Source: an endosymbiont of Lamellibrachia barhami
GTDB taxonomy: Bacteria; Pseudomonadota; Gammaproteobacteria; Chromatiales; Chromatiaceae
NCBI RefSeq assembly: GCF_011947365.2
Contig: NZ_JAAVSH020000001.1
Coordinates: 3,664,523-3,728,522, forward strand
Length of the DNA: 64,000 bases
Direction of reading: 5' to 3'
The translations under genes and the position numbers were made by a program. The first letter of the stretch is position 1; each line of letters starts with the position of its first letter. Below are positions 49,007 through 58,520 of this stretch, in pieces. The notes beneath the pieces were generated by a model that was given only the letters and a program-made list of their open reading frames with translations, made no database searches and had not been told where the DNA came from.

Positions 49007-50433
49007 GCCGATGCCTCTTCGATCAGTTTCCCGGCATCGGGGATGCGGAGTTGGCCGGAGAGGAGTTTGGGGAGGAGGGTGTTGCGAATACGAGAAAGCA
49101 CTTCGATTTGAATGCAATTCGCACCGACCTTTTCCGTTAAGGAATTTGCCTGATGATCAAATAATTCAAGTACATCGCTAGTGGGCAATATCACAGAGAA
49201 ACTCTTAAGCGTTGGGCTGCTCCAATTGGGAAAAGTTGAGCCAGTAGTCATTTGCAACAGCAAATCAATATTTCGTTTGTAGGTTTGCTCAACGAAGGAT
49301 TGAGAGTCTTTGCCGCGGACAGCACATACTCCCCTGCCAAGGCAATACGTCCCATCTGACTTCACGTGTCGGCCGGTTGTCGAACCGCGAACGCAAACAA
49401 TAAGGTCCCCAAATTTAGTGAGATTAGAAGGGGCAGTAGTCCATTTGGTTTTCTCGGCAAAATATTCACCAAACTCAACGGGACCGTTAACCAGAGGAGT
49501 CCCTTTGCCATCCGAGTTGTAGGTGTCTCCTTTGGGCGACTGGCCCATAATTACTTCCGCAACTTGCTCAAACGGCCCAACATCCCACCCTTCCGGCATC
49601 CAGCCCATCTCCTCGTTGAAGACAAAGCGGCTGGGGAACTGTTTTTGAATCGCTTCGGGTCGCTCCCGGCATCCTGCCTCCCGCGACACTAGCACATCCC
49701 TGTGCGTCGGCAGGGGTTTGCGTTTGTCGCCCAGGGCCGCTCTGGCCTCGGCGCGGGCGAGCAGGGGTTCGGGGATGGGGTGGCCTGCGGCCAGGGCGTT
49801 GTCGATGACCGGGTCAAAATCCACAAACCAGCTCTTGAACAGCGCCTGCGCCATCGCCTCCAGGGTGGCGTTCATCTGGCGGTTGAGTTCGATTTTGTCA
49901 TCGAGGGTGCCGAGGATGTGGGCGATGGATTTTTGTTCGTCTAATGATGGAAGGGTTATGTCGGCTTCTTTGATAGATGCAGTCGACAAATTGACTTGTA
50001 CCCCACGGTTGGCTCGCGACCTTAGGTAGTCAACGTGTGGTTGCCAGTTTGTGTAGAAATACAAAAACCGCGCATCGGTCAGGTCGTGCCTCTTAACCCT
50101 GATGCATCCCACACGTTGATTCAAAACAAACCGACCAGCATCTCGCACCCATGCTGTATTGCTGAGAATAGCCACTCGATCCTTCATATCCGTCATCGCT
50201 ATCGTTATGTCGGATGGTTGCAAGTAGAACTTAGATAAATCACGTCCGTAGTCCTTTGGAACGAAAACAGGCGTGCTGTCTTCCTTAAATCCACCTCCTC
50301 GTTCTATGTAGCCCATTCGAAAAACTTCGATTGTGGAATCATCTGGAGCTACGTAGTCGCTACTTTTAAATGCGAACCCATTAATAAACTCACATAAATC
50401 CTGGAGTTGGTATGTAGTCCAATCACCGACCAT
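49003..50433 (-). CDS. hsdS: Type I restriction-modification specificity subunit
   Basis: A 476-residue HsdS with two target recognition domains (about residues 1-190 and 270-440). They are separated by a conserved helix (LDEQKSIAHILGTLDDKIELNRQMNATLEAMAQALFKSWF), and a matching C-terminal helix (LLPKLLSGQLRIPDAGKLI) follows. It decides the DNA sequence that HsdM methylates and HsdR cuts. The gene is complete. It is separated from hsdM by three small genes, an insertion pattern typical of type I loci in defence islands. Confidence 0.93.
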   Translation of the reverse strand: MVGDWTTYQLQDLCEFINGFAFKSSDYVAPDDSTIEVFRMGYIERGGGFKEDSTPVFVPKDYGRDLSKFYLQPSDITIAMTDMKDRVAILSNTAWVRDAGRFVLNQRVGCIRVKRHDLTDARFLYFYTNWQPHVDYLRSRANRGVQVNLSTASIKEADITLPSLDEQKSIAHILGTLDDKIELNRQMNATLEAMAQALFKSWFVDFDPVIDNALAAGHPIPEPLLARAEARAALGDKRKPLPTHRDVLVSREAGCRERPEAIQKQFPSRFVFNEEMGWMPEGWDVGPFEQVAEVIMGQSPKGDTYNSDGKGTPLVNGPVEFGEYFAEKTKWTTAPSNLTKFGDLIVCVRGSTTGRHVKSDGTYCLGRGVCAVRGKDSQSFVEQTYKRNIDLLLQMTTGSTFPNWSSPTLKSFSVILPTSDVLELFDHQANSLTEKVGANCIQIEVLSRIRNTLLPKLLSGQLRIPDAGKLIEEASA

Positions 50434-50536
50434 AACCCAACCCCACCAAATTCTCCCGAATCACCCCGTCCAATTTCCCAGTCTCATCCATCTGACGATC
50501 TATTGTGAGCAACTGTTCGCCTGTGTTTCGCATGGG

Positions 50537-51361
50537 TCAGCCCTCATCCATGGAATCAGATAGCTTCATACGCCTATCACTTGCTAACAGGGTCATTTGA
50601 TGAATGGCAATTTTATTGAGCCGTTGCAACCGTTCAGACTGAGGTACACCTTCAGTGATAAACAGGGCATTGAGGTTTTCCAGATTGGATAGGCAAACCA
50701 GCTGGATGATGTCGGCCTCATCACGCATATTGCCCTTTTGCTTGGGATTGCTTTTGCGCCACTGGGCGGCTGTCATGCCGAAGAGCGCCAGATTTAGCAC
50801 ATCTGCTTCGTTGGCATAGACGGTTGAGGTCTGCTTTTTTTCCAGCGTTTGTGGGATCAGGTGCTGCTGGATGGCATCGGTGTGGATGCGATAGTTGATT
50901 TTAGCCAGATTGCGCCGGATATCCCAGCCCAGGGTTTTTCGTTCATCTTCTTTAAGACGTTGAAATTCCTTGATGAGATAGAGTTTGAATTCGACTGAAA
51001 CCCATGCCGCGAACTCGAAGGCGATGTCTTTGTGGGCATAGGTCCCACCGTAACGACCTGCTTTGGAGATGATGCCGATGGCCGCCGTTTTTTCGATCCA
51101 CTGTTTTGGCGTCAGCGTAAAACTGTTCAGTCCTGCCTGAGTTTTAAACCCGTCGAATTCGACGGGTTTAAAATCGGGGTTGTTGAGATGCTCCCAAATC
51201 CCCAGGAACTCCAGAGTGTTGCGATTGCGCAGCCAGTTACGAATCAGATCGTCGGTGCGCTCCTTATTTTTATAACGGGCGATGTCAGTCAAGGAGATGT
51301 AGTCATCCTCCTGGATGGAGGCGACGGTTATCTCCTGGTTTAGAACATTGATCTTTGCCAT
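50537..51361 (-). CDS. KilA-N domain protein
   Basis: A 274-residue protein whose first 110 residues are a KilA-N domain (ISLTDIARYKN, LIRNWLRNRNTLEFLGIWE, GRYGGTYAHKDIAFEFAAW). This fold binds DNA and is frequent in phages and large DNA viruses. The C-terminal helical part (LGWDIRRNLAKINYRIHTDAI onward) is a recurrent partner domain in restriction loci. Function is unknown. It is between the MNT/HEPN pair and hsdS, each less than about 110 bases away. Confidence 0.85.
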   Translation of the reverse strand: MAKINVLNQEITVASIQEDDYISLTDIARYKNKERTDDLIRNWLRNRNTLEFLGIWEHLNNPDFKPVEFDGFKTQAGLNSFTLTPKQWIEKTAAIGIISKAGRYGGTYAHKDIAFEFAAWVSVEFKLYLIKEFQRLKEDERKTLGWDIRRNLAKINYRIHTDAIQQHLIPQTLEKKQTSTVYANEADVLNLALFGMTAAQWRKSNPKQKGNMRDEADIIQLVCLSNLENLNALFITEGVPQSERLQRLNKIAIHQMTLLASDRRMKLSDSMDEG

Positions 51362-51437
51362 GGTTTAATCCCTGTATCCCAAAAGCTCCAAATTTCTACG
51401 AATCACCGTATCCAGCTTCTCCGACTCAACCCTCATC

Positions 51438-51758
51438 TTATTCAACATCCTCTCCCCGCCAGATTTCAACATGCTGGGCTTCGATAGCCGGGTAAAATGA
51501 TTCGGGCAGTTGGCGCAAATCAAAGACCTGGATCAGAATCGGGATGTTGGAATCTTGTAATGCAGTCCTGAAGTCATCCCACTGGTCCAGGCTCAGTGGG
51601 GATTTGGCGGGGGTTTTGATTGCCAGGTCGAGATCACTGGTATCGTGGGCTGCGCCTTTTACCCGGCTGCCATAGGCCCAAACGACGGCATTGCCCGGCA
51701 GGGTGGCTGCGGCGATGTCGATAATGGCCTGTCGGTCTTTGTCTCGCAGATCAATCAT
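51438..51758 (-). CDS. MNT-type nucleotidyltransferase antitoxin
   Basis: A 106-residue minimal nucleotidyltransferase. The catalytic motif GSRVKGAAHDTSDLDL gives the GS-x10-DxD pattern (about residues 30-45). In HEPN/MNT systems the MNT enzyme AMPylates and silences the HEPN partner. The ATG at 51758 overlaps the end of the HEPN gene; a longer open frame upstream belongs to that gene in another frame. Confidence 0.88.
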   Translation of the reverse strand: MIDLRDKDRQAIIDIAAATLPGNAVVWAYGSRVKGAAHDTSDLDLAIKTPAKSPLSLDQWDDFRTALQDSNIPILIQVFDLRQLPESFYPAIEAQHVEIWRGEDVE

Positions 51759-52173
51759 GGGGACACTGTTGAATGACTTGTTCGATGGCTTGTGCATCAT
51801 GAATGAACCGGGGCAGCAGCTTGAGGGTGGTTTCGGCGAAACCTTTGCCATAATCGTGGGTCGTGTTGTTGCGGTTGTCCCGGTACTCAAGCCAGCGTTC
51901 GGCCTCTTCCAGGCTTATCAGGTCGTGGTGTGCGGCTTGCCTGAACACGTCTTTAAAGACCAGTCTATCGACCACCTTGGGGCTGTGAAACCAGGCTTTA
52001 AGGCACTTTCTCAATAGCTTGCCGGTCTGTTCGAGGATGATTTCGAACTCCTTTACGCAGGCCGAGCGATACATGTCGTAGTTGATGCTGTCGGCTTCAC
52101 TTTGCTGTAACAGTTCCAATGCCTGTTCCAGGGTTTGGATGCAGCGTTTGTAAAAGGTAGTGTCTATGCTCAT
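51751..52173 (-). CDS. HEPN-domain toxin (HI0074 family)
   Basis: A 140-residue HEPN protein, the usual substrate of the MNT gene that follows. The RDNRNNTTHDY segment (about residues 97-107) has the R-x4-H RNase motif of HEPN toxins. Four helices are predicted from composition. Its ATG overlaps the hsdM stop (52170-52173) and its stop overlaps the MNT start, so hsdM, HEPN and MNT are translationally linked. This is a type VII-like toxin-antitoxin pair set inside a restriction operon. Confidence 0.85.
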   Translation of the reverse strand: MSIDTTFYKRCIQTLEQALELLQQSEADSINYDMYRSACVKEFEIILEQTGKLLRKCLKAWFHSPKVVDRLVFKDVFRQAAHHDLISLEEAERWLEYRDNRNNTTHDYGKGFAETTLKLLPRFIHDAQAIEQVIQQCPHD

Positions 52174-53741
52174 TCTGAATAACCCAAAATTGACAGATTT
52201 TTGCGTATTTCCGCATCGAGTTTTTCCGATGCCTGCATCTGTTGGTAGAGTGCCTTGGTTAATCCCGTCATCTTCTCCTCAAACGGCACACCGTCATCCT
52301 CAATCTCCGCAGCCCCCACATAGCGTCCTGGCGTCAGCACATAGTCATTGGCTTTGATCTCTTCGAGTGTCGAAGAGTTGCAGAATCCCGCTTTATCCTC
52401 GTACATCCCATCCTTCTGTTCTCCACGCCATGCATGGTAGGTGCAGCCGATCTCAGCGATGTCGTCAGTGGTCAGTTCCTTGTGGGTGCGGTCGATCATG
52501 CTGCCCATATTGCGGGCGTCGATGAACAGGGTCTCGCCCCGGCGGTCGCGGTGATTGCTCTCTGTATGACCCTCGACGGTCTGGGTCTTTTTGTTCTTGG
52601 TGAGAAACCAGAGGCAGACCGGAATCTGCGTGGTGTAGAACAACTGTCCCGGCAGGGCAATCATGCAGTCCACCAGATCGTTTTCAATCATTTTTTTGCG
52701 GATCTGACCTTCGCCCTTGGTAGCGGTGGACATGGAGCCGTTGGCCAGCACGAAACCCGCCACGCCGTTTTCCGACAGCTTGGCGATCATGTGCAGTATC
52801 CAGCCGTAGTTGGCGTTGCCGGTGGGGGGTACTTCGTAACCGGCCCAGCGCGGGTCGTCGCTGAGTTCATCGTTGCCGCGCCACGCCTTCAGGTTGAAGG
52901 GCGGATTGGCCATGATGAAGTCGGCCTTGAGGTCGGGGTGCTGGTCCTTGAAGAAGGTATCGGCGGGCACTTCGCCCAGGTTGCCGGCGATGCCGCGAAT
53001 GGCGAGGTTCATCTTCGCCAGTTTGTAGGTGGTGCCGGTCTGCTCCTGGCCGTAGATGGAGATATCTTTGCTGTTGCCTTCATGGCTTTCGATGAATTTC
53101 ACCGACTGCACGAACATGCCGCCGGAGCCGCAGCAGGGGTCGTAGATCTTGCCCCGGTAGGGTTCGATCATCTCGGCGATCAGGTTGACCACGCACTTGG
53201 GGGTGTAGAACTCGCCGCCGCCCTTGCCCTCGGTGGCGGCGAATTTGCCGAGAAAGTATTCGTAGACCCGGCCAACGGTGTCCTCCTCTTTGTCCGCAAC
53301 GGTGTCGATGTTGTTGATGGAGTCGATCAGCGCCGCCAGCTTGTTCACATCCAGCCCCAGGCGGGAGAAGTAGTTGTCGGGCAGCGCACCCCGCAGGGAC
53401 TTGTTGTTTTTCTCCACGGTGTGCAGTGCGGTGTCGATCTTGAGGGCTATATCGTCCTGCTTGGAGTGCTTCTGGATGAATGACCAGCGCGACTCTTCCG
53501 GCAGGTAGAAGACGTTCTTCATGGTGTAGAACTCCACCATGTCGAGATAGGCCTCCCTGCCCTCGTCGATCAACTCCTGTCTGCGCGCCTCGAACTTGTC
53601 GCTGACGAACTTGAGGAAGATGAGGCTGAGCACGACGTGCTTGTACTCGGAGGACTCAACAGTACCCCGGAGCTTGTCGGCGGTATCCCAGAGGGTCTGT
53701 TCAAAGGATTTTTGCTTTTTTGCTGCTGCTTTTTTGGCCAT
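52170..53741 (-). CDS. hsdM: Type I restriction-modification methyltransferase subunit
   Basis: A 523-residue adenine methyltransferase. The N-terminal helical domain (FEQTLWDTADKLRGTVESSEYKHVVL) precedes the SAM site (YDPCCGSGGMFVQS, about residue 203) and the catalytic NPPF (about residue 278). With HsdS it methylates the host DNA. Full length. It is the first gene of the operon hsdM, HEPN, MNT, KilA-N, hsdS, RhuM, phosphoesterase, hsdR. Confidence 0.95.
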   Translation of the reverse strand: MAKKAAAKKQKSFEQTLWDTADKLRGTVESSEYKHVVLSLIFLKFVSDKFEARRQELIDEGREAYLDMVEFYTMKNVFYLPEESRWSFIQKHSKQDDIALKIDTALHTVEKNNKSLRGALPDNYFSRLGLDVNKLAALIDSINNIDTVADKEEDTVGRVYEYFLGKFAATEGKGGGEFYTPKCVVNLIAEMIEPYRGKIYDPCCGSGGMFVQSVKFIESHEGNSKDISIYGQEQTGTTYKLAKMNLAIRGIAGNLGEVPADTFFKDQHPDLKADFIMANPPFNLKAWRGNDELSDDPRWAGYEVPPTGNANYGWILHMIAKLSENGVAGFVLANGSMSTATKGEGQIRKKMIENDLVDCMIALPGQLFYTTQIPVCLWFLTKNKKTQTVEGHTESNHRDRRGETLFIDARNMGSMIDRTHKELTTDDIAEIGCTYHAWRGEQKDGMYEDKAGFCNSSTLEEIKANDYVLTPGRYVGAAEIEDDGVPFEEKMTGLTKALYQQMQASEKLDAEIRKNLSILGYSE

Positions 53742-53878
53742 CTTCCTGATCCATGCGGGGTTATGCTGTGATCGTACTGCAATCTACATCCGATCAGAAC
53801 CAGGAACAAGACTCGGGAAGACGGTCCTTTTCGATTTTGATATGTGACCTTTTGGTACACTGACTCCCCATTTGCGTG

Positions 53879-53938
53879 GGAGCGGCGCCTCGCCGCGATG
53901 GCTCCGTAGATGGGCAAATCGCGGCGAGGCGCCGCTCC
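53879..53938. repeat. GC-rich 20-base palindrome between hsdM and dusA
   Basis: Perfect inverted arms (53879-53898 GGAGCGGCGCCTCGCCGCGA and 53919-53938) with a 20-base loop. The same family begins at 63984 at the window end (GTAGGAGCGGTGCCTC). It lies in the divergent gap between hsdM and dusA. Confidence 0.8.
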
Positions 53939-54032
53939 TACGGATAGATCGTTGCAGGCCGCAGGGCATCAAACCCAAAGAGATTCAAAACCCCGAGGGG
54001 GATCCCACACCAACAGTTGATAGAATGGGCAG

Positions 54033-54225
54033 ATGTCCGATTCTATTCAACGCACACTATCCATCGCCCCCATGATGGATTACACCGACCGCTTTCAGCG
54101 CTATTTCATGCGCCTGATTACCCATCATGCCCTGCTCTACACGGAGATGATCACCACCGGTGCACTGCTGCATGGGGATGCAGCGCGTTTTCTTGAGCAC
54201 GATGACTTGGAACATCCCGTCGCCA
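54033..54225 (+). pseudogene. dusA: tRNA-dihydrouridine synthase A, N-terminal part only
   Basis: The first 64 codons match Dus[53 protein letters not shown]. DusA makes dihydrouridine in the tRNA D-loop and is about 330 residues long. The similarity ends exactly at the adapter match (54226-54242), after which the sequence is unrelated. It is probably complete in the real genome and cut by the join. Confidence 0.85.
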
Positions 54226-54242
54226 TTCAGTTACGTATTGCT
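54226..54242. other. Match to Oxford Nanopore ligation adapter (probable assembly join 2)
   Basis: The 17 bases TTCAGTTACGTATTGCT equal the 3' end of the Nanopore Y-adapter top strand, in the same orientation as the copy at 46210. They separate a dusA start from unrelated minus-strand sequence. The two copies share 18 bases including the following CT. Confidence 0.88.
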
Positions 54243-54376
54243 CTGTATGAGGTTTTCCGGCTCTTCGAGGAGGGCCAACTGCAGCCCTTCGCTGTCGGCA
54301 GCGGCTTTCCACGCCTTAAAATCGGCGCCGACCCGTTGGCTCTTGTTGAGCAGTACTTGATTGAGATTATCCATGA
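54243..54376 (-). CDS. Hypothetical gene start, cut by the adapter join
   Basis: Forty-four codons ([20 protein letters not shown] and on) start 4 bases past the frdA-type stop, behind AGGATCTC. The frame ends inside the adapter at 54231. Helical and soluble by composition; no family recognised. As the next gene after the flavoprotein, it is probably the third gene of that operon, incomplete here. Confidence 0.5.
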
Positions 54377-54380
54377 GATC

Positions 54381-55991
54381 CTAGTTGGCTTTGTGCAGGC
54401 CGTCGTAGTCCGAGTCGGTCTCGAACTTGGCATAGTCGGGAAACAGCATCGGTCCCTGATTCTCCATCGGCATATCGGCCAGGGTCAGCTGACGGCGCAG
54501 TTCGCTCAGATGTTCGGTGGAGACGTTGCTGTGTGGGCGGCCGTGAACCTCTGTGGCCGCATGCTCCCCGGCCCTGCGGCCGAAGCTGATGATGTCGAGC
54601 AGGGAGTTGCCCATCAGCCGGTTTTTGCCGTGGATGCCGCCACAGACCTCGCCGATGCAGTAGAGCCGCGCGGTGGAGCAGCCGTTGCCGTCGATCACCA
54701 CGCCGCCGTTCTGATAGTGCAGCGTCGGATAGATCAGCAGTGGCTTCTGAGCCGGGTCGGTGCCGCATTTGCGGCCGAGCTGCAGCAGCTTGGGGAAACG
54801 GCTCTTCAGGATGCCGGGATTTCGCAGCTCCACGCCAGGGGTGTCGAGCCAGATACCGCGAGTAGTTTCGTTGACCTGAACGCCCCTGCCCTCCTCGCAC
54901 TCCCGCAGGATTGCGGCGGCGACGTGGTCCCGTGGCCCGAGTTCGTCGACGAAACGGTCGCCGAGGCCATTCAGCAGGTAGGCCCCGGCAGAGCGTACCC
55001 CTTCTGTGATCAGGGTGCCGGCAAGATGTTGTGGATAGGCCAGGCCCGAGGGGTGGTACTGGAAGGAGTCGAGATCACGCAGCTTGGCCCCCATCCGGTA
55101 GGCCATCACCAAGCCGTCGCCTGTGGCGCCGAAGTGGTTCGAGGTGGGAAATCCATTGAGGTGCATGCGGCCGATGCCGCCGGTGGCGAGTATCACCGCC
55201 TTCGCCTTCACCAGGGTGTAAGAGCAGTTTTTCAGTGAAGAGACAACCGCGCCTGCGCAGTGGCCCTGATCGTTGGAGAGCAGTTCCACCGTCGGGTTGT
55301 AATCCCAGACTTCGATGCCGGTGTTTGTCAGCGCCTCGCGCAGAACCCGCATCATCTCCAGGCCTGTGTAGTCCCGGTAGTAGACGACGCGGGGGGCGGA
55401 GGTGCCGCCTGCGCGGCGTGTCAGCAGATCGCCGTACTTGTCCACATCGAACTGCATGCCCTGTTGGATCAGCCAGCGGATGACGTCCGGGCCGTCCATC
55501 ACCATCTGTGCCGCCAGTGGTTTGTCCACATAGTGGTGGCCACCCTTGATAGTGTCGTCATAGTGCATCTGGGGGGTGTCCCCCTTCTCCACTGAGGTCT
55601 GTATGCCCCCTTCGGCCATTACGGTATTGCTGTCACCCAGCCGCAGCTTGGTGGCAAGGATCACCTTCGCGCCGTTGCGGGCGGCAGTCAGTGCAGCGGT
55701 GCATCCGGCGCCGCCGCCGCCTACCACCAGAATATCTGTCTCCACGGTGTTGGCCCCGGCCAGATCGGCCTCTTCAATACGGGCGTCCGATTGCAGGACG
55801 TCGGCCAGTTGTTTATGACAGACATCGCCCTGGTTGGGGCCGACTTTGAGGGTGGTCATGGAGTCCGGCATATAATCGGGGTGGAACTGCTCAAGCAGAT
55901 CCCGGGTTTTTGTCGGGTCGTTACTGGGCTCGCGAAAGCGCTGTGGCGTATAGTTGCCGAGGGCTTCGCTGTAGGGGATTCCGTTGGTCAT
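54381..55991 (-). CDS. Second fumarate reductase/succinate dehydrogenase-type flavoprotein
   Basis: A 536-residue FAD protein of the FrdA/SdhA family. It has the FAD site [23 protein letters not shown] (about residues 85-107), [14 protein letters not shown], the SFQYHPSG active-site region and [20 protein letters not shown]. It resembles the gene at 14026 over most of its length but has no stop in frame. Its FeS partner is at 56031. No membrane subunit is seen. Whether it reduces fumarate or oxidises succinate cannot be told; proximity to citrate synthase leans to an oxidative role. Confidence 0.85.
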   Translation of the reverse strand: MTNGIPYSEALGNYTPQRFREPSNDPTKTRDLLEQFHPDYMPDSMTTLKVGPNQGDVCHKQLADVLQSDARIEEADLAGANTVETDILVVGGGGAGCTAALTAARNGAKVILATKLRLGDSNTVMAEGGIQTSVEKGDTPQMHYDDTIKGGHHYVDKPLAAQMVMDGPDVIRWLIQQGMQFDVDKYGDLLTRRAGGTSAPRVVYYRDYTGLEMMRVLREALTNTGIEVWDYNPTVELLSNDQGHCAGAVVSSLKNCSYTLVKAKAVILATGGIGRMHLNGFPTSNHFGATGDGLVMAYRMGAKLRDLDSFQYHPSGLAYPQHLAGTLITEGVRSAGAYLLNGLGDRFVDELGPRDHVAAAILRECEEGRGVQVNETTRGIWLDTPGVELRNPGILKSRFPKLLQLGRKCGTDPAQKPLLIYPTLHYQNGGVVIDGNGCSTARLYCIGEVCGGIHGKNRLMGNSLLDIISFGRRAGEHAATEVHGRPHSNVSTEHLSELRRQLTLADMPMENQGPMLFPDYAKFETDSDYDGLHKAN

Positions 55992-56030
55992 GGTTACCAG
56001 TCTGTTTTGAGATTGCCGGGCAGTCGGGGG

Positions 56031-56657
56031 TTACTGCTTGATCTGCAGATCGCCTTTGCGGAGCATTTCCAGGCGGTTGATCAGATTTGACGGGCGGATG
56101 TGAAAATAGGCGGTGACGCGGCGGGAGAAGAGTCCCACATGGTTGGGGGAGATAAGTTCCGGGCAGGCGGTCATGCAGAAGTTGCACATCACGCACTCGA
56201 TGAACAGCTCCCCTGCTTCGCCGAAACGCCCCTTGCTGGCGAGTTCAACACCGCGTTCGACCTCAATGCCTTTGGGGCAGGACTTGTCGCAACCGCCACA
56301 GTGCCGGCAGTGGTCGGCTTCAGGGAAGATCTGATGGAACTTGTCCTGCACCTCCCAGGAGTTCTTGATCTCTTCCAGTTGGTATGTGTGGTGGGTTGGT
56401 GTGGGGAAGACAAGAAAGATGACCTCCATCCCCTCCTCTACCAGCAGCTGACAACCCAGCTCCATTTTGAGCTCGTGGTTGTCGGCGCGGCGCACCATGA
56501 CCCGGCAGGAGCCGCAGACGCCTTCAAGGCAGCCGACACTTTTTACCCGCGGATAACCGGCATGCCACAGCGCCTGGATGATCGAAAGGGACCCCGGGGC
56601 GGTGATGGACTTGCTGTTGATGGTCAGGTTAACGAGTTGTTCGCTTGTCTCACGCAT
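56031..56657 (-). CDS. Second fumarate reductase/succinate dehydrogenase-type iron-sulfur subunit
   Basis: A 208-residue protein. The [2Fe-2S] domain has GCLEGVCGSC (about residues 42-51), with LGCQLLV later. The cluster domain has CRHCGGCDKSCP and CVMCNFCMTACP. It is shorter at the start than the paralogue at 13176. It precedes the flavoprotein by 39 bases on the minus strand, and the two form a complex by family rule. Confidence 0.85.
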   Translation of the reverse strand: MRETSEQLVNLTINSKSITAPGSLSIIQALWHAGYPRVKSVGCLEGVCGSCRVMVRRADNHELKMELGCQLLVEEGMEVIFLVFPTPTHHTYQLEEIKNSWEVQDKFHQIFPEADHCRHCGGCDKSCPKGIEVERGVELASKGRFGEAGELFIECVMCNFCMTACPELISPNHVGLFSRRVTAYFHIRPSNLINRLEMLRKGDLQIKQ

Positions 56658-57155
56658 AGATTCTGGAAAAAGTTGTTGTTCAATACATCGATTATCAGGA
56701 CGCCGTGCAGATATTCGCGGCGTTGTGTCCGTGCGGTGCTTTTGAGGAAATCAGAACCCGACTTTTGCCCCATAAGACTAAAGTCGCCAATCCTTATTAA
56801 ATCAATCGGTTATTATATATTTTTTGCGCTGTTTGCGCACATTCAGGCAAATTTCAGCCTGTCTGCCCGATTTGTTAATGGCTAATCATAGCGTAACCGG
56901 GGGTGGTGGTAAAAAATCTGGTCTATATTTTGAAGGGCGGAAAAATTCTGTTTACAGCAGTGTGCATCCAGCACTGCGGCAGTTGAGTACCCATAGCAAT
57001 AGATGGTGCTGCATGAAGGTCCTGAACATTCGCCGCGAATTACGGCTGCTGCAAAGGCCAGGATCTATCGATCCCTTTGGAATTATTGTGCAAAGCCAGT
57101 TAACAACAACGGTCGATGGTCCCGCCTGAAAAGGCTGGTGCCGAGGAGTTCAAAG
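56658..57155. other. Divergent intergenic region between the Frd-type operon and citrate synthase
   Basis: A 498-base region, AT-rich around 56790-56830, that should hold both promoters. No supported gene. The citrate synthase ribosome site is GAGGAG at 57143-57148. Confidence 0.45.
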
Positions 57156-58451
57156 ATGGCAGACAAGACCTTTACCCTTACCAACGATGAGACTGGTGAT
57201 GCGGTCAGGCTGATGGTGCGTGAGTCAGTGCAGGGCCCCCCGACAGTCGATGTCACCAGTCTCTACCGGCAGATGGGGGTCTTTACCTACGATCCGGGTT
57301 TTATGTCCACAGCCAGCTGTAACAGCGGCATCACCTATATCGACGGCGAAGAGGGGGTACTCGAATACCGGGGTTATCCCATCGAACAGCTGGCGGAGAG
57401 TGGCAATTTTATCGAAGTGGCCTACCTGCTGCTCTACGGCGAACTGCCCAATAAGGATGAGTTGAAAAAGTTTGACGGAGTCATCACCCACCACACGATG
57501 ATCAACGAGAGCCTGAAGAGTTTTTTCAATGGTTTTCAAAATAATGCCCATCCGATGGCGGTCATGGTCGGCGTGGTGGGGTCGCTGTCGGCCTTCTATC
57601 ACGACTCCCTCGATATCAACGACCCGCGTCACCGGGAGATCTCCGCCCACCGTCTGATCTCCAAGATGCCCACCATCGCTGCCGCCAGCTACAAACACAG
57701 TATCGGCGAGCCGATCATGTATCCGCGGAATAGTCTCTCCTACTGCGCGAACCTGCTGCACATGATGTATGCCACCCCCTGTGAGGATTATGAGCCGGAT
57801 CCGGTGGCGGTAAAGGCGTTGAATCTGCTTTTTATCCTGCATGCCGACCATGAGCAGAATGCCAGTACCTCCACTGTGCGTCTGGCCGGCAGTTCCCAGG
57901 CCAACCCTTTTGCCTGTATCGCAGCGGGTATCGCATCGCTCTGGGGGCCGGCCCACGGTGGGGCCAATGAGGCGGTGCTGGATATGCTCACTGAGATCGG
58001 CGATGTCTCAAATATCGACAAATATATCGCCCGCGCCAAGGATAAGAATGACAAGTTCCGCCTCATGGGTTTTGGTCATCGGGTCTATAAAAACCGCGAT
58101 CCGCGGGCGACCCTCACCCGCAAGGTCAGCCACGAGTGTCTGCAGGCCCTGGCGGATCAGAACAATCCAATGTTCGAGCTGGCGATGCGTCTGGAGGAGA
58201 TTGCGCTCAGTGACGAATATTTCATCGAACGCAAGCTCTACCCCAACATCGACTTCTACTCCGGCATCATCTACCGGGCTTTGGGCATTCCCAACAACAT
58301 GTTTACGGTAATGTTCTCCATTGCCCGCACAGTGGGTTGGGTGGCGCACTGGCTGGAGATGATGGACGACCCGCTACAGCGGATCGGCCGTCCCAGGCAG
58401 CTCTATAACGGCTATCAACGAAGGCAGTATGTGCCGCTGGATGAGCGTTGA
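57156..58451 (+). CDS. gltA: Citrate synthase
   Basis: A 431-residue hexameric-type citrate synthase. Active-site regions are [20 protein letters not shown] (His about 247), [12 protein letters not shown] (His about 289) and [12 protein letters not shown], with the C-terminal Arg in RIGRPRQLY. It makes citrate from oxaloacetate and acetyl-CoA. Citrate lyase at 25788-29871 runs the reverse, so both directions are encoded in the window, though the link across 54.2 kb is doubtful. ATG 57156 is chosen for GAGGAG and conserved MADKTF start. Confidence 0.95.
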   Translation: MADKTFTLTNDETGDAVRLMVRESVQGPPTVDVTSLYRQMGVFTYDPGFMSTASCNSGITYIDGEEGVLEYRGYPIEQLAESGNFIEVAYLLLYGELPNKDELKKFDGVITHHTMINESLKSFFNGFQNNAHPMAVMVGVVGSLSAFYHDSLDINDPRHREISAHRLISKMPTIAAASYKHSIGEPIMYPRNSLSYCANLLHMMYATPCEDYEPDPVAVKALNLLFILHADHEQNASTSTVRLAGSSQANPFACIAAGIASLWGPAHGGANEAVLDMLTEIGDVSNIDKYIARAKDKNDKFRLMGFGHRVYKNRDPRATLTRKVSHECLQALADQNNPMFELAMRLEEIALSDEYFIERKLYPNIDFYSGIIYRALGIPNNMFTVMFSIARTVGWVAHWLEMMDDPLQRIGRPRQLYNGYQRRQYVPLDER

Positions 58452-58479
58452 TTGGAGGCGCCCTTACCGTAACTTCTGG

Positions 58480-58501
58480 TAGGGTGCGCCGTGCGCACCC
58501 T
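58480..58501. terminator. Hairpin after citrate synthase
   Basis: AGGGTGCGC and its inverse GCGCACCCT form a near-perfect hairpin between the convergent gltA and rhodanese genes. It is GC-rich without a clear T-run, so a bidirectional terminator is likely but not certain. Confidence 0.5.
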
Positions 58502-58520
58502 GCGTTCTGCGGTATAAATA

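Noticed and set aside
52434-53483. 349-codon + strand ORF opposite hsdM
   Set aside because: Antisense shadow with long Gly/Val/Leu/His runs and no domain; hsdM on the other strand is fully conserved.
46210-54244. The 18-base direct repeats around the 8-kb restriction block as attachment sites of an integrated island
   Set aside because: The repeat is the Nanopore adapter end, no integrase gene is inside, and both breakpoints cut genes without restoring them. The dusA gene is a known integration target, but the sequence identity to the adapter is the better explanation.
54033-55238. 401-codon + strand ORF starting in dusA
   Set aside because: Only the first 64 codons are DusA; beyond the adapter it is antisense to the flavoprotein gene.
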